Of a stretch of 64,000 nt of DNA, positions 9,446-18,424 are shown one piece after another. The stretch covers positions 62,001 through 126,000 of the forward strand of contig JAHEAD010000001.1 in NCBI GenBank assembly GCA_019721075.1, read 5' to 3'. How positions within the stretch are numbered: position 1 is the stretch's first letter; every line of letters starts with the position of its first letter. Made by a program: the position numbers and the translations under genes. The stretch comes from Candidatus Sysuiplasma jiujiangense (lineage in GTDB: Archaea > Thermoplasmatota > Thermoplasmata > Sysuiplasmatales > Sysuiplasmataceae). The notes under the pieces are model-generated. The model worked only from the letters and a program-made list of their open reading frames with translations, had not been told where the DNA came from and did no database searches.

Positions 9446-9967
9446 ATGGATAAAGATCCCCTGTCTCTTGCCACGAGACGAAAAATATTCGAACTTATAA
9501 GCCAAAAACCGGGGAGTTATGCAAGGGAAATCGAAAGAGAACTTTCACTTCAATTTGGCGTGATACAGTATCACCTGAGTGTCCTGGAAGAGATGAAGAT
9601 TTTGACCTCCGTGGATGACGGCTTCAGGAAGAGATACTATGTCTCCGGGGAAGTGAGCAGATATGACAGGGAGATGCTTTCCGTTCTGAAACTGAAGACG
9701 CCAAGACGTATCGTGTTATTCCTTGTCCAGAATGGAGACAGCTCGTTCGAAGATATCCTTTCACAATTTGATTTTTCAAAGAGCGCACTTTCATTCCACC
9801 TGAAAAGGCTCCTTCGGAGCAGAATAGTAAGTGAGAATGTCTCCGGAAGCGGCACCACTTACGGGATAATCAACAGGGATGAGATTATAAGAGTGCTTAT
9901 AACATACAGATCGTCCTTTGTGGATAACCTTGTCGACAGCTTCATTGATTCCTGGCTCAGGCTCTGA
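9446..9967 (+). CDS. Transcriptional regulator with two winged-helix domains
   Basis: A 173-residue DNA-binding protein. Residues about 5-70 form an ArsR/MarR-like winged helix: KPGSYAREIERELSL is the helix-turn-helix and the recognition helix contains VIQYHLSVLE. Residues about 80-150 form a second winged helix with SKSALSFHLKRLL. A short amphipathic C-terminus follows. Tandem winged helices of this kind are common archaeal regulators. No Cys cluster or other ligand pocket is evident. It follows the small membrane protein by 12 bases. Its targets are unknown; the neighbouring surface-protein genes are the simplest guess. Confidence 0.8.
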   Translation: MDKDPLSLATRRKIFELISQKPGSYAREIERELSLQFGVIQYHLSVLEEMKILTSVDDGFRKRYYVSGEVSRYDREMLSVLKLKTPRRIVLFLVQNGDSSFEDILSQFDFSKSALSFHLKRLLRSRIVSENVSGSGTTYGIINRDEIIRVLITYRSSFVDNLVDSFIDSWLRL

Positions 9968-10033
9968 TGACTCCGGCAATTCGAATGCAATAGTTAAAAT
10001 TCAAACGGCGTATTGACTCTCAGGGTGCGGGAA

Positions 10034-10489
10034 ATGGACGATACAGGACCTGACAAACTCGATCGTTCTATACTTCATTCGCTTCAACAGAATGCACGGA
10101 AGAGTTACAGGGATATAGCCAGGGAACTTGGTGTTTCGCTTAATACCGTTTCATCGAGGATCAGGAAAATGGAAGAGCAGGGCACAATAAGGGGGTATTC
10201 AGCACTTGTTGATCCTTCGAAGGCCGGCTATGACATGACAGCAATAATCGGAATACAGATTTCAAAGGGTAAACTGATGGAGGTTCAGAAGAAGATTTCA
10301 GCCGACAGGCATATTTCGGCGGTTTATGACGTAACAGGCGAATGGGACTCCATCATAATTGCGAGGTTTACGAGCAGATACGATCTGAATTCCTTCATAA
10401 AGAGAATACTCACAACAGAGTATATCGAGAGGACGCTGACACAGGTCGTCCTTAACACTGTGAAGGAAACTTATGAGCTGCCTGTTTGA
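10034..10489 (+). CDS. Lrp/AsnC family transcriptional regulator
   Basis: A protein of about 151 residues with the classic Lrp layout: an N-terminal helix-turn-helix (LDRSILHSLQQNARKSYRDI, then the recognition helix SLNTVSSRIRKME) and a C-terminal RAM (ligand-binding, oligomerising) domain ending in TLTQVVLNTVKETYELPV. Members sense amino acids or related metabolites and act locally or globally. The start is ATG 10034 or GTG 10025; a TATA-like GTTAAAATTC at about 9993 would make the GTG leaderless. It stands alone between the winged-helix gene and a large surface-protein gene. Confidence 0.9.
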   Translation: MDDTGPDKLDRSILHSLQQNARKSYRDIARELGVSLNTVSSRIRKMEEQGTIRGYSALVDPSKAGYDMTAIIGIQISKGKLMEVQKKISADRHISAVYDVTGEWDSIIIARFTSRYDLNSFIKRILTTEYIERTLTQVVLNTVKETYELPV

Positions 10490-10667
10490 AAGGCCGTCTT
10501 CAGACTTAACGGAATTTTCCGCACCACCCCCCTGCTCTGGCTAGGTTTGTTCATCTGCAGGATAAAAAAAAGCATAGAATGATGAAATTCGATTTTTGTC
10601 TAGAAAGTTAATTAAATCCTGATAAGGACAATTGTCCTCGGAGTTTGAAATACCTACGGGTGCATAA

Positions 10668-13430
10668 ATGAACAGGATAATGATACTCTTAGCAGTCGCA
10701 ATTATGATTGTTTCCGCTGTCCTGGTGGTTGTGCCTTCGAACGCTGCAGCGTCCTCCAGCACGATAACGGCAAATAATGCATATGGAAATCTGCAATCCA
10801 GGTTTACCGTAAACGGCGCACTGTTCTACGGTGTATACACAACCGGCAATTCAGCCGTAATAATTTCCATACAGAACAGGTCCACGGGAAACATTGTGGC
10901 TACAACGTCAATTACGGAACCTTCCAGTGGAGCTTATCAATCCTGGGTTTCCTCAAATTTCAATTTCTTCGATCTGACGGGATACAGCCTCGGAAGCTAT
11001 GTGATGAACGCCTCCATAAATGGAGCTGTTGTCGCAAGCACTACGTTCAGTGTATTTAATCCTGTTTACACGACGTCTGTAGAATTCACGCTCTCTAACT
11101 TCTCGACACCAAACCAGTATTTCATTGACAGCGGCTACATTTATGCACACACGAAATCCGTTGATCAGTTCGGCAATCCGATGAGCGGGAACACCAGTGC
11201 CGGCCTTCAGCTTTTCTTCACGATGGGGATGTCCGGATCAGGCAACACTTTCAATCTCGGAACATATTCACCAGACGATTTTGGCATCGTTTTAATCAGT
11301 TTTCCGGCATACTACGGATTCAGCGGCTATGGTGCATATAATCTCACAGCTTATTTTGCAGGAACACCGAGCGGTTCGACCCTGAATAATCCACAGACCG
11401 GAAATTCTACCTATTTCATAATGAGCAATCAGATAACGATCTCCCCTCCTTCCACGAACAATGTATACGGGCAGGGGCTGCTGCTGAAGTTCTACGGCCA
11501 GTTTGAACCATACAATGGTTATGTAAACGCAACGATAACGAGCCTCAGCACGGGCCAGAGATATTTCGATTTGACGCAGAGCCGTGTTTACAGCGGCAAC
11601 TGGAATGCATCCTACTATGTTAATTACAGCGTACCCGACGGCCACTACATATTCAATGTTACTGAGACATCAAACGGGTACTTGTTCTACTCCAATGTCA
11701 TATCATTCCAGGCAATTTCAATCCAGGCGTACCCCAACCAGTTCAACTATCTGCCCGGTGAGCCTGCGGTAATTGACTACACCATTACAAATACCTCCAA
11801 CAATGCACCTGCAAGTAATGTGAGTGTAACCTATACTCTGAACTACACGACAAGCAATGGAAAACAGAGTGAAAGCGGAGTTGTCACCGGCGGAGTGCTC
11901 AATGTGATTATACCCGTTACTGCACAGTTCAGGTCAAAGGTGACCGTAACGCTTAATGCAATTGACAGTTTCGGCCACACTGCGTCGACAACTGTTGTTG
12001 TCGGAGTCAACGACCTAGCGAGCTACGTCTATACTGGCGCCTCAGCATATTACCACGGTGAGCCCATCACTGTCTATGTCGGCGCATTCGTATCACCATT
12101 CCGCGCCTTCCCCTCGTCACCTGTCACGGACGCCCTGGTTTATGCAAATATCAGCTTCCAGGGCACTGTTCTTGGCAGTTTCAGCCAGAGGGGCCTGACA
12201 ACGGACGGAAACGGGCAGGCCTCGTTTGTGCTGCTGTTTCCGGGCAACGCAACGCTTGGGACATACAGCATCAACGTCAGTGTGAGTGCCTATGGATGGC
12301 AGAGTCTGGCGGAAACAACGTTCGAACTTGTAAAACAAACGGCACAGTACTCGCTCGTCCTTGTGCCCTCGGAGGAAGCTTATGTCAGCGGCTCAGACTT
12401 CAGTGCAACATGGGAGCTGGTGAGCAACGGAACAGCATTGACTGGAGCTTCAGCCTCATATTCAGCCACAATCAACAACGGGGCGATAACTGCGGGAACA
12501 AGTTCAAACGGCCTGATTAAATTCCAGATACCTGCAGGCGATTACGGAACAATGACACTTTCGGTCCTGGCGGGCGATGTGAATGGCAACAGTGCTTCAG
12601 CCGTAATCAATGTACCTGTCGTCGAAGCCATGCTTGTAATAAACACGGGTGGAACATTCTACCTGCCCTCGCAGACAGTACAGGTATCATACTACATCGT
12701 CGGAAACGGATTTAATGCGCCTGAATACTACTACACGGTGACCGACGGGAATGGTTATACGGTGTTGAGCGGAAGCACCTTGAAAACCTCCTTTACATTC
12801 AAGGTGCCAAAGGTGCCAGCCGGCAGTTACACCATAACAGTCGTTGCGGCAAACGGCAGCTCGGGCAGAACAATAACATCATCTGACGCAATATTTCTCC
12901 AGTCGGGATTCCAGATATTCTTTTCACTATCCAGCTCCAGCTATGTCACCGACACATACACGCAGGGAAGCACTATAACCATCTACTACCGTATCGACAC
13001 ATACCAGCAGTCTTCAGCATCGCCGACTTACACGCTTCAGATTTCAATCCTCGGAGTTCCGGATTCATCGGTCACGCTGACTGTCGCATCGTCACAGGGC
13101 AGCATCAGATACAATGTCCCCTCATCGATTGGAAACGGCAATTATATTATTTCCGTGACGGCAATAGATGACAATGGACTTATCAGCTCTGCACTTCAAA
13201 ACATGGCAATTTCGAATGCACAGCCTGTGTGGAACTACAACGTAATAGGCGGAGTAAGTCTTGGCTCGGTATTATGGGGACTGATAACACTGATTGCACT
13301 CGGTGTTGCATTCATGGCCTATACCGGAAGGAAAATGCATCCCAGGGATCTTGGAAGAAGCGGGAAGAAGGAAGAAACCGAAAAGAAGAATGACAGCCCT
13401 CAGGATTCAGGCAAACAGGAACAGAAATAA
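10668..13430 (+). CDS. Large cell-surface protein with Ig-like repeats and C-terminal membrane anchor
   Basis: A 920-residue exported protein. Its signal sequence is about residues 3-27 (ILLAVAIMIVSAVLVVVPSNA). The ectodomain is a series of about seven Ig/MG2-like beta units, each opening with a pattern such as YLPGEPAVIDYTI, YHGEPITVYV, YLPSQTVQVSYYI or YTQGSTITIYYRI. One helix (about 865-887) and a charged Lys/Glu-rich cytoplasmic tail close the protein. It is rich in Tyr, Asn, Ser and Thr, with many sequons. The layout fits an S-layer-associated or adhesion protein. No catalytic motif is seen. Confidence 0.75.
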   Translation: MNRIMILLAVAIMIVSAVLVVVPSNAAASSSTITANNAYGNLQSRFTVNGALFYGVYTTGNSAVIISIQNRSTGNIVATTSITEPSSGAYQSWVSSNFNFFDLTGYSLGSYVMNASINGAVVASTTFSVFNPVYTTSVEFTLSNFSTPNQYFIDSGYIYAHTKSVDQFGNPMSGNTSAGLQLFFTMGMSGSGNTFNLGTYSPDDFGIVLISFPAYYGFSGYGAYNLTAYFAGTPSGSTLNNPQTGNSTYFIMSNQITISPPSTNNVYGQGLLLKFYGQFEPYNGYVNATITSLSTGQRYFDLTQSRVYSGNWNASYYVNYSVPDGHYIFNVTETSNGYLFYSNVISFQAISIQAYPNQFNYLPGEPAVIDYTITNTSNNAPASNVSVTYTLNYTTSNGKQSESGVVTGGVLNVIIPVTAQFRSKVTVTLNAIDSFGHTASTTVVVGVNDLASYVYTGASAYYHGEPITVYVGAFVSPFRAFPSSPVTDALVYANISFQGTVLGSFSQRGLTTDGNGQASFVLLFPGNATLGTYSINVSVSAYGWQSLAETTFELVKQTAQYSLVLVPSEEAYVSGSDFSATWELVSNGTALTGASASYSATINNGAITAGTSSNGLIKFQIPAGDYGTMTLSVLAGDVNGNSASAVINVPVVEAMLVINTGGTFYLPSQTVQVSYYIVGNGFNAPEYYYTVTDGNGYTVLSGSTLKTSFTFKVPKVPAGSYTITVVAANGSSGRTITSSDAIFLQSGFQIFFSLSSSSYVTDTYTQGSTITIYYRIDTYQQSSASPTYTLQISILGVPDSSVTLTVASSQGSIRYNVPSSIGNGNYIISVTAIDDNGLISSALQNMAISNAQPVWNYNVIGGVSLGSVLWGLITLIALGVAFMAYTGRKMHPRDLGRSGKKEETEKKNDSPQDSGKQEQK

Positions 13431-13458
13431 AAGTGTCCGCAGGTGAGCCAGTGTTGGC

Positions 13459-14277
13459 TCACTCTATTTTTATTGCGCCGTATCCGACAACATTTTCCAT
13501 TGGTTCGACCTGGCCGGAATGGCCATAGGAGAGAAGTGTTCCCTTGGTTGAATCCACGGCTGAAAGCATTGCTGCAACGGGACCGTAACCACACATGGTT
13601 ATTCTTTCACCGATGACTGTTTTGACGAGTCTGACAGGATCGAGGGCAAGTATCGATTCTATCGCCTTCATGTCTTTCACCTGAGCAGAGGCTGCAGGCA
13701 CATAGTGAGAGAAATCACTGGATGCAATGATTACGGCATCCTTCCCTTTCAGTACTCCGGCAATTCTTGACCCAAGCGAAATTGCGGTGTCCACATTCTG
13801 CGCTCCCATGCATACTGGTAAAAATTCAAAATCGCCCGATAAAAACTGCAGGAACGGAAGCTGAACCTCTATGGAATGTTCGGATGCCTGGGATATGTCA
13901 TCGAACTGAATATACCCGCCTTCCAGCATTTTTGATGTATGCATGTCCACTCCGACCTCACCAAAAGGCGTAAGGTAGTTCTCGCTCGACAGTGCCGTTG
14001 CCGGCCAGTCCGAATAGTGGTTTGGACCAATGACGACTATTGTCTCAGGAATGCCATCCTTCCAGAGCTCAAGATATGCATGGGCAGCTATTTCCCCGGA
14101 GTACACGTAGCCGGCATGCGGAACGACCATTCCCCTGATCTTTCTGCTGCTGCCTCTGTTATGCTCATCTGGAAGCTCGCCGGGTCCCCGGCCCGAGAGA
14201 AAGCACCTTCTGATGTCTTTCCTCAATTTGGCAGGGTCGGCATCATAAAACGTTCCGGAAACTGCAGGAAATCTCAT
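13459..14277 (-). CDS. MEMO-family protein (AmmeMemoRadiSam system protein B)
   Basis: A 272-residue member of the MEMO1 family, starting at MRFPAVSGTFYDAD, the usual family N-terminus; an ATG 13 codons upstream is less likely. Conserved His-containing segments that would form the metal or active site are visible: VVPHAGYVYSG, IGPNHYSD and SSDFSHY. The fold resembles extradiol dioxygenases, but the archaeal function is unproven; human MEMO1 has been linked to redox, copper and iron handling. It lies downstream of rpsB on the same strand (89 bases apart), an association widespread in archaea, so it is probably part of the ribosomal/RNA polymerase operon. Confidence 0.9.
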   Translation of the reverse strand: MRFPAVSGTFYDADPAKLRKDIRRCFLSGRGPGELPDEHNRGSSRKIRGMVVPHAGYVYSGEIAAHAYLELWKDGIPETIVVIGPNHYSDWPATALSSENYLTPFGEVGVDMHTSKMLEGGYIQFDDISQASEHSIEVQLPFLQFLSGDFEFLPVCMGAQNVDTAISLGSRIAGVLKGKDAVIIASSDFSHYVPAASAQVKDMKAIESILALDPVRLVKTVIGERITMCGYGPVAAMLSAVDSTKGTLLSYGHSGQVEPMENVVGYGAIKIE

Positions 14278-14366
14278 AGCATGTATAACGACAGCCGGGC
14301 GTAAAAATGATTCCAAAACGAAAACTGGATTTCGGGCAGAAGGAGACAGAACTTTGCTTTTCTTAA

Positions 14367-14987
14367 TCAGATGGTCGCTTCGTAGTCGTCTATCGTGGGA
14401 GTGAACTCCTCATCTGATTTTACAGTTCCTCTTGCCTTTAGCACTTCCCTGGTGAGTAGCCAGTAAATGCACGCGAGCGCCCTCCTTCCCTTGTTATTGG
14501 TCGGAATGACTATATCGACGTTTCTGGTCTCGTTGTTTGCATCGCACAAACCCATGATGGGTATGCCGATGTTGAGCGCTTCATGCAGCGCCTGCTGATC
14601 GGCAGCAGGATCGGTGACGAAGAGCACTTCGGGTTCCGTGAATTCGGGAAGATTGGGATTCGTCATGGTGCCGGGTACAAACCTGCCCGGAAATGTTTTT
14701 GCGCCAATCCTGTCGCCAAAGAGTTTTGACGGCTTCTGGCCATACTGCCGTGCCGATACCACAAGTATGTTTGAAGGCTCGAATCTGGAAAGAAATTTAG
14801 AGGCGATCCTAAGCCTGGAGTCAGTCTGCTTTACATCCAGAACATAAAGACCGTCGCTCCTGATCTTGAAGATGAACGACTTCATATCCGCGCTCTTCTG
14901 CTGCGTTCCAATGTGAACACCTGACGTAAGGTAGACGTCTTCAGGTATCAGAAGATCTGTTGCGATCTGGGTCTGCTCACCTATCAT
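14367..14987 (-). CDS. rpsB: 30S ribosomal protein uS2
   Basis: A 206-residue archaeal uS2, a structural protein on the back of the small ribosomal subunit. Typical segments are visible: [11 protein letters not shown] near the N-terminus, [16 protein letters not shown] in the middle, and the [11 protein letters not shown] / [14 protein letters not shown] stretch. Length matches archaeal relatives. It starts 15 bases after the stop of the RNA polymerase subunit K gene, giving the order rpoK-rpsB-MEMO. Many euryarchaea have enolase between rpoK and rpsB; it is absent here. Confidence 0.97.
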   Translation of the reverse strand: MIGEQTQIATDLLIPEDVYLTSGVHIGTQQKSADMKSFIFKIRSDGLYVLDVKQTDSRLRIASKFLSRFEPSNILVVSARQYGQKPSKLFGDRIGAKTFPGRFVPGTMTNPNLPEFTEPEVLFVTDPAADQQALHEALNIGIPIMGLCDANNETRNVDIVIPTNNKGRRALACIYWLLTREVLKARGTVKSDEEFTPTIDDYEATI

Positions 14988-15002
14988 TTAATTCCGTCCT
15001 CA

Positions 15003-15191
15003 TTAATTGTTCTTCTTCCGTCTAACTGTCATCGGTATTAAGTTTTTGCTGAACTCGAGCATTGAAATGTCAACAGGATCGATAAGCTCCCGGGGGACCT
15101 CAATCAATATCGGTGCGCCCATCGATATTTGAAGTGCCCTTGCTCCGATTATTCTTGCTCTTTCAAATCTCGTGTACTGCATGGTATTCAT
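15003..15191 (-). CDS. rpoK: DNA-directed RNA polymerase subunit K (Rpo6)
   Basis: A 62-residue archaeal Rpo6/RpoK, the counterpart of eukaryotic RPB6 and bacterial omega, which helps assemble and stabilise the polymerase. The hallmark [22 protein letters not shown]-like segment spans nearly the first half, followed by the conserved P(R/K)ELIDP and a basic end. Start is ATG 15191 or the ATG three codons later. CTTATAAAATG on the minus strand at about 15231-15241 is a good TATA box for the operon. It heads the rpoK-rpsB-MEMO operon. Confidence 0.95.
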   Translation of the reverse strand: MNTMQYTRFERARIIGARALQISMGAPILIEVPRELIDPVDISMLEFSKNLIPMTVRRKKNN

Positions 15192-15527
15192 AAAGTCACT
15201 TCTGGTTTTGGGATTTACCGATTATATGCTCATTTTATAAGTATTTCGGCAGTTTTGCTGGCTTACAGGAGAGCTCTTCAGATATAAACCTGAGCATGAG
15301 ATGCCTTCCGGCTCAATAACTTGCATTATAATACGATATTCGTAGTATATTATATTTTTATACACTCGCCTTATAGAATTTGAAATAGCATATCGATACT
15401 TATAAACAATAAGATTAATTTGCACAATAATATTATTATTTCTCCTTCTCCACTCTGAGACTCGATCTGGCTCCAATCTGGTTCATTCAAATATACGATC
15501 CATACATTCGACTGACAGGTGTCATTT
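15192..15527. promoter_or_regulatory. AT-rich divergent intergenic region with promoters and a short inverted repeat
   Basis: 336 bases without a gene. On the minus strand CTTATAAAATG (15231-15241) is a probable TATA box for rpoK. On the plus strand TATATTATATTTTTATA (about 15346-15362) and ACTTATAAAC (about 15398-15407) could serve the aminotransferase gene, which would then have a leader over 100 bases long. An inverted repeat TACGA-TAT-TCGTA lies at 15332-15344, just before the first of these, and could be an operator. Confidence 0.4.
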
Positions 15528-16856
15528 ATGCCAAAGGTTCCCGATATCAAAATTGAGCCCCCGGGCCCTGCCGCCAGGGAGATAATAGCCAAAGACGACA
15601 GCTATGTTGCGACCACCACCAAATCGCTGCAGATTGTCGCCAAACGGGCCAGGGGACTTGATGTCGAGGATGTGGATGGAAATATGTTCCTGGACTTTTC
15701 CAGCGGAATAAGTGTGCTTAACGTAGGGCACTGTCATCCCAGGATTGTAGAAGCAGTCAAGAGGCAGTCCGGGGAACTGATGCATTTTGCAGGAACGGAT
15801 TTTTATTATGATATCCAGGCTTCACTCGCCCAGAGACTTTCGGAAGTAACTCCAGGCACGTATGAAAAGAAGACGTTTTTCAGCAACAGTGGGACCGAAT
15901 CCGTAGAGGCGGCAATCAAAATCGCACGCTGGTCCACCCGCAGATCTAGAATGATCGCATTTATCGGTGCGTTTCATGGAAGGACAATGGGCTCGCTGTC
16001 ATTGACAGCCAGCAAGCCCGTTCAGCAGCAGAGGTTTTTTCCTGGCGTGCCGGGAGTGACACACCTCCCTTTCGCATACTGTTACAGATGCCCATACCAT
16101 CTGGAGTATCCTTCCTGTGATCTTTGGTGTGCAAAAACGCTTGAGGAGACATACTTCAGCACATTTGTACCTCCAGACGAGGTTGCGGCGCTATTTGGCG
16201 AACCCGTCCAGGGGGAGGGTGGATATGTGGTTCCGCCAAAGGAATTTTACCCTACCATACACAAAATCATCAAGAAACACGGAATTCTCTTTGCTGATGA
16301 TGAGGTCCAGGCGGGGCTTGGAAGAACAGGGAGGATGTGGGGAATAGAAAACTGGGGCATACAGCCGGATATAATGTCAATGTCGAAGTCCCTGGGATCC
16401 GGGATACCCATTGCCGCCACCGTCTTCAGGAAAGAACTTGATTTCGGTGTGGAGGGATCTCATTCGAACACCTTCGGAGGAAATCTGGTGGGCTGTGCCG
16501 CGTCTCTTGCAACACTCGATGTAATTAAGGACGAAAGGCTCGTAGAGAATTCCGCAAAGATGGGCGAATATTTCAGGAAGAGACTGGCTGAGCTTCAGGA
16601 GAAACATGAAATAATAGGTGATGTCAGGGGCCTCGGTCTGATGATAGCAGTCGAATTTGTCCGAAACAGAAAGACAAAGGAATTCGCTGTCAAGGAGAGG
16701 GACGACATCATCAATGGAGCGTTCAAGAGGGGACTGATACTGCTTGGCTGCGGCAAGTCAGGCGTCAGGCTGATACCTTCTCTGAACGTTACAAAAGAGC
16801 AGATTGATACAGCAACAGAAATAATCGACTCGTCGATTAGTGCCGTTGTAGACTGA
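15528..16856 (+). CDS. Class III PLP-dependent aminotransferase (GABA/ornithine-type or amino acid racemase)
   Basis: A 442-residue fold-type I PLP enzyme. The cofactor lysine is Lys287 in MSKSLGSGIP; the preceding DDEVQAGLGRTGRMW carries the Asp that pairs with the pyridine nitrogen, and FFSNSGTESVEAA and GAFHGRTMGSLSLT are the phosphate and ring contacts. A cysteine-rich insert, YCYRCPYHLEYPSCDLWC, is characteristic of an archaeal subgroup that includes both GABA/ornithine aminotransferases and broad-specificity amino acid racemases of Thermococcales. Specificity is therefore open. ATG 15528 is chosen because ACAGGTG lies 7 bases before it; GTG 15519 would add three residues. It faces an acyl-CoA dehydrogenase gene with no gap. 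Confidence 0.9.
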   Translation: MPKVPDIKIEPPGPAAREIIAKDDSYVATTTKSLQIVAKRARGLDVEDVDGNMFLDFSSGISVLNVGHCHPRIVEAVKRQSGELMHFAGTDFYYDIQASLAQRLSEVTPGTYEKKTFFSNSGTESVEAAIKIARWSTRRSRMIAFIGAFHGRTMGSLSLTASKPVQQQRFFPGVPGVTHLPFAYCYRCPYHLEYPSCDLWCAKTLEETYFSTFVPPDEVAALFGEPVQGEGGYVVPPKEFYPTIHKIIKKHGILFADDEVQAGLGRTGRMWGIENWGIQPDIMSMSKSLGSGIPIAATVFRKELDFGVEGSHSNTFGGNLVGCAASLATLDVIKDERLVENSAKMGEYFRKRLAELQEKHEIIGDVRGLGLMIAVEFVRNRKTKEFAVKERDDIINGAFKRGLILLGCGKSGVRLIPSLNVTKEQIDTATEIIDSSISAVVD

Positions 16857-17996
16857 TCACTGGAGCATTTTTCTTGAGATTACAAGGCGCTGTATCTCAC
16901 TTGTGCCTTCATATATCTCCGTCACCCGTGCGTCACGGTAGAATCGCTCTACCGGTGTTCCCCTTATATAGCCAAGGCCGCCATGTATCTGAACAGCCCT
17001 GTCGGCCGCCATATTCGCTGTTTCCGAAGCGTATAGTTTTGCCATGGACGCGAGCAGGGAGAAATCCATTCCCTTATCCTTCAGGCAGGCGGCCTTGTAA
17101 AGCAGGAGTCTGGATGCTTCTATCCTTGTAGCCATATCGGCAATCATCCACTGGATTGCCTGAAATTCCGAAATCCGTTTGCCGAACTGCTCCCTCTGTT
17201 TTGAATAATCTATCGCTGCCTCCAGCGATCCCTGAGCGATGCCCAGACTTTGTGCCGCCACGCCTATCCTGCCGGCATCAAGCGTGGAAAGGGCAATCTT
17301 CATTCCCATTCCCTCTGTTCCAAGCAGATTCTCTTCAGGAACCTCACAGTTGTCCATCTTCACAGAAACCGTGCCGGATGCATTGAGCCCCATTTTCTTC
17401 TCAGGGGCAGATACTCTAAAACCGGGAAAATCCCTTTCCACTATGAAAGCACTCAAGCTGTGTGTCCTGTCGGAATGCCCGGTCCTTGCCATAACAAAAA
17501 ATGTGTCTGCCTTTTCACCATTTGTAATATAGAGTTTCTCACCATTGAGGATATAACTCTTCCCGTGTTTTACCGCAGTCGACCTCTCATTTGAAACGTC
17601 AGATCCTGCAGTTGCCTCCGTGATGCAGTATGCACCAAGCCTCCTGCCTGCCGCCAGCTCAGTAACATACTTCATCTTCTGTCCCCCGTTGCCGTACTTC
17701 AGAAAGGGATGCAGGACGAGCGAGTTATGCACTGAAACGATTATCGACACGGAAGCACTTATCCTTGCCAGTTCCTCTATAGCAAGTGCATAACTAACGG
17801 TATCCAGATCGCTCCCGCCGAGTTCCTGCGGGACCTGCATTCCCATGAGACCAATTTGAGACATTTTAGGAATCAGCTCTACGGGAAAGTGCATTGTTTC
17901 CTCGATATCGGAGGCGATGGGCCTTACCTCTCTTTCAGCAAAATCACGAACAGTTGAAAGCAGCAGCTTCTGTTCCTCATTGAGTTCGAAATTCAT
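16857..17996 (-). CDS. Acyl-CoA dehydrogenase
   Basis: A 379-residue FAD-dependent acyl-CoA dehydrogenase, full length for the short/branched-chain class. It catalyses the first alpha,beta-desaturation of an acyl-CoA, passing electrons to ETF. Signatures: YCITEATAGSDVS (FAD/substrate loop), QFGKRISEFQAIQWMIADM and the C-terminal IHGGLGYIRGTPVERFYRDARVTEIYEGTSEIQ, of which Glu363 in YEGT is the usual catalytic base. The substrate could be a fatty or branched-chain amino-acid derived acyl-CoA. An enoyl-CoA hydratase, the next beta-oxidation step, lies at 53716 in this window but is not linked. Confidence 0.93.
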   Translation of the reverse strand: MNFELNEEQKLLLSTVRDFAEREVRPIASDIEETMHFPVELIPKMSQIGLMGMQVPQELGGSDLDTVSYALAIEELARISASVSIIVSVHNSLVLHPFLKYGNGGQKMKYVTELAAGRRLGAYCITEATAGSDVSNERSTAVKHGKSYILNGEKLYITNGEKADTFFVMARTGHSDRTHSLSAFIVERDFPGFRVSAPEKKMGLNASGTVSVKMDNCEVPEENLLGTEGMGMKIALSTLDAGRIGVAAQSLGIAQGSLEAAIDYSKQREQFGKRISEFQAIQWMIADMATRIEASRLLLYKAACLKDKGMDFSLLASMAKLYASETANMAADRAVQIHGGLGYIRGTPVERFYRDARVTEIYEGTSEIQRLVISRKMLQ

Positions 17997-18424
17997 GCCT
18001 TCACCGTCGTTATATGAAGAGAGATTGATAAAAGATTATTGCGGAAGAGAAGGAGCGGCTGAACCTTTTCGGCCTGATATCACGGCCAGTCCTGCTTCAC
18101 CCTGTCCGGATATTTTTCCTTATAGTGCTTGTAGCAGTCGTCATCACAGAAGAGGGGAACATTGACCCTGGCAGCTTCAGGATTATATCCGATCCTCAAT
18201 TCGCAATAGGAGCAGTGCATTACATGCGGATCATCCGGCATTCGATAACACCGTTCATCACATCGTCCTCCAGGTTATTATTCCTTTGCGGTCTATCCGG
18301 CAGTGTAACGGGGGGATGCCGATGCTGGTCCGCTCCCGCAATATGTGTGAGAGCAGTGTGGTATTGCCCGCGGATTAAACAAACTTGAAATATCACGCCG
18401 TTATAGCAACGACAGGGTGGTTAG
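17997..18424. other. Gap between acyl-CoA dehydrogenase and rhodanese, containing one very small gene
   Basis: The only gene I can support here is the 53-codon zinc-protein gene at 18080-18241 on the minus strand. The remaining 180 bases before the rhodanese hold a weak TATA-like TTGAAATATC at about 18385-18394. Confidence 0.35.
18080..18241 (-). CDS. 53-residue zinc-binding protein (two Cys pairs)
   Basis: A very short gene, MPDDPHVMHCSYCELRIG..., with a first knuckle HCSYC and a second FCDDDC, spaced about 20 residues apart. It ends in a basic and aromatic helix (YKHYKEKYPDRVKQDWP). The pattern CxxC-x18-CxxxC followed by a YxxY-type helix is that of small treble-clef or TRASH-like zinc fingers, which in archaea often bind metals or act as tiny DNA- or protein-binding factors. 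ATG start; no ribosome-binding site was checked beyond sequence inspection. It lies between the acyl-CoA dehydrogenase and rhodanese genes. Function unknown. Confidence 0.7.
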   Translation of the reverse strand: MPDDPHVMHCSYCELRIGYNPEAARVNVPLFCDDDCYKHYKEKYPDRVKQDWP

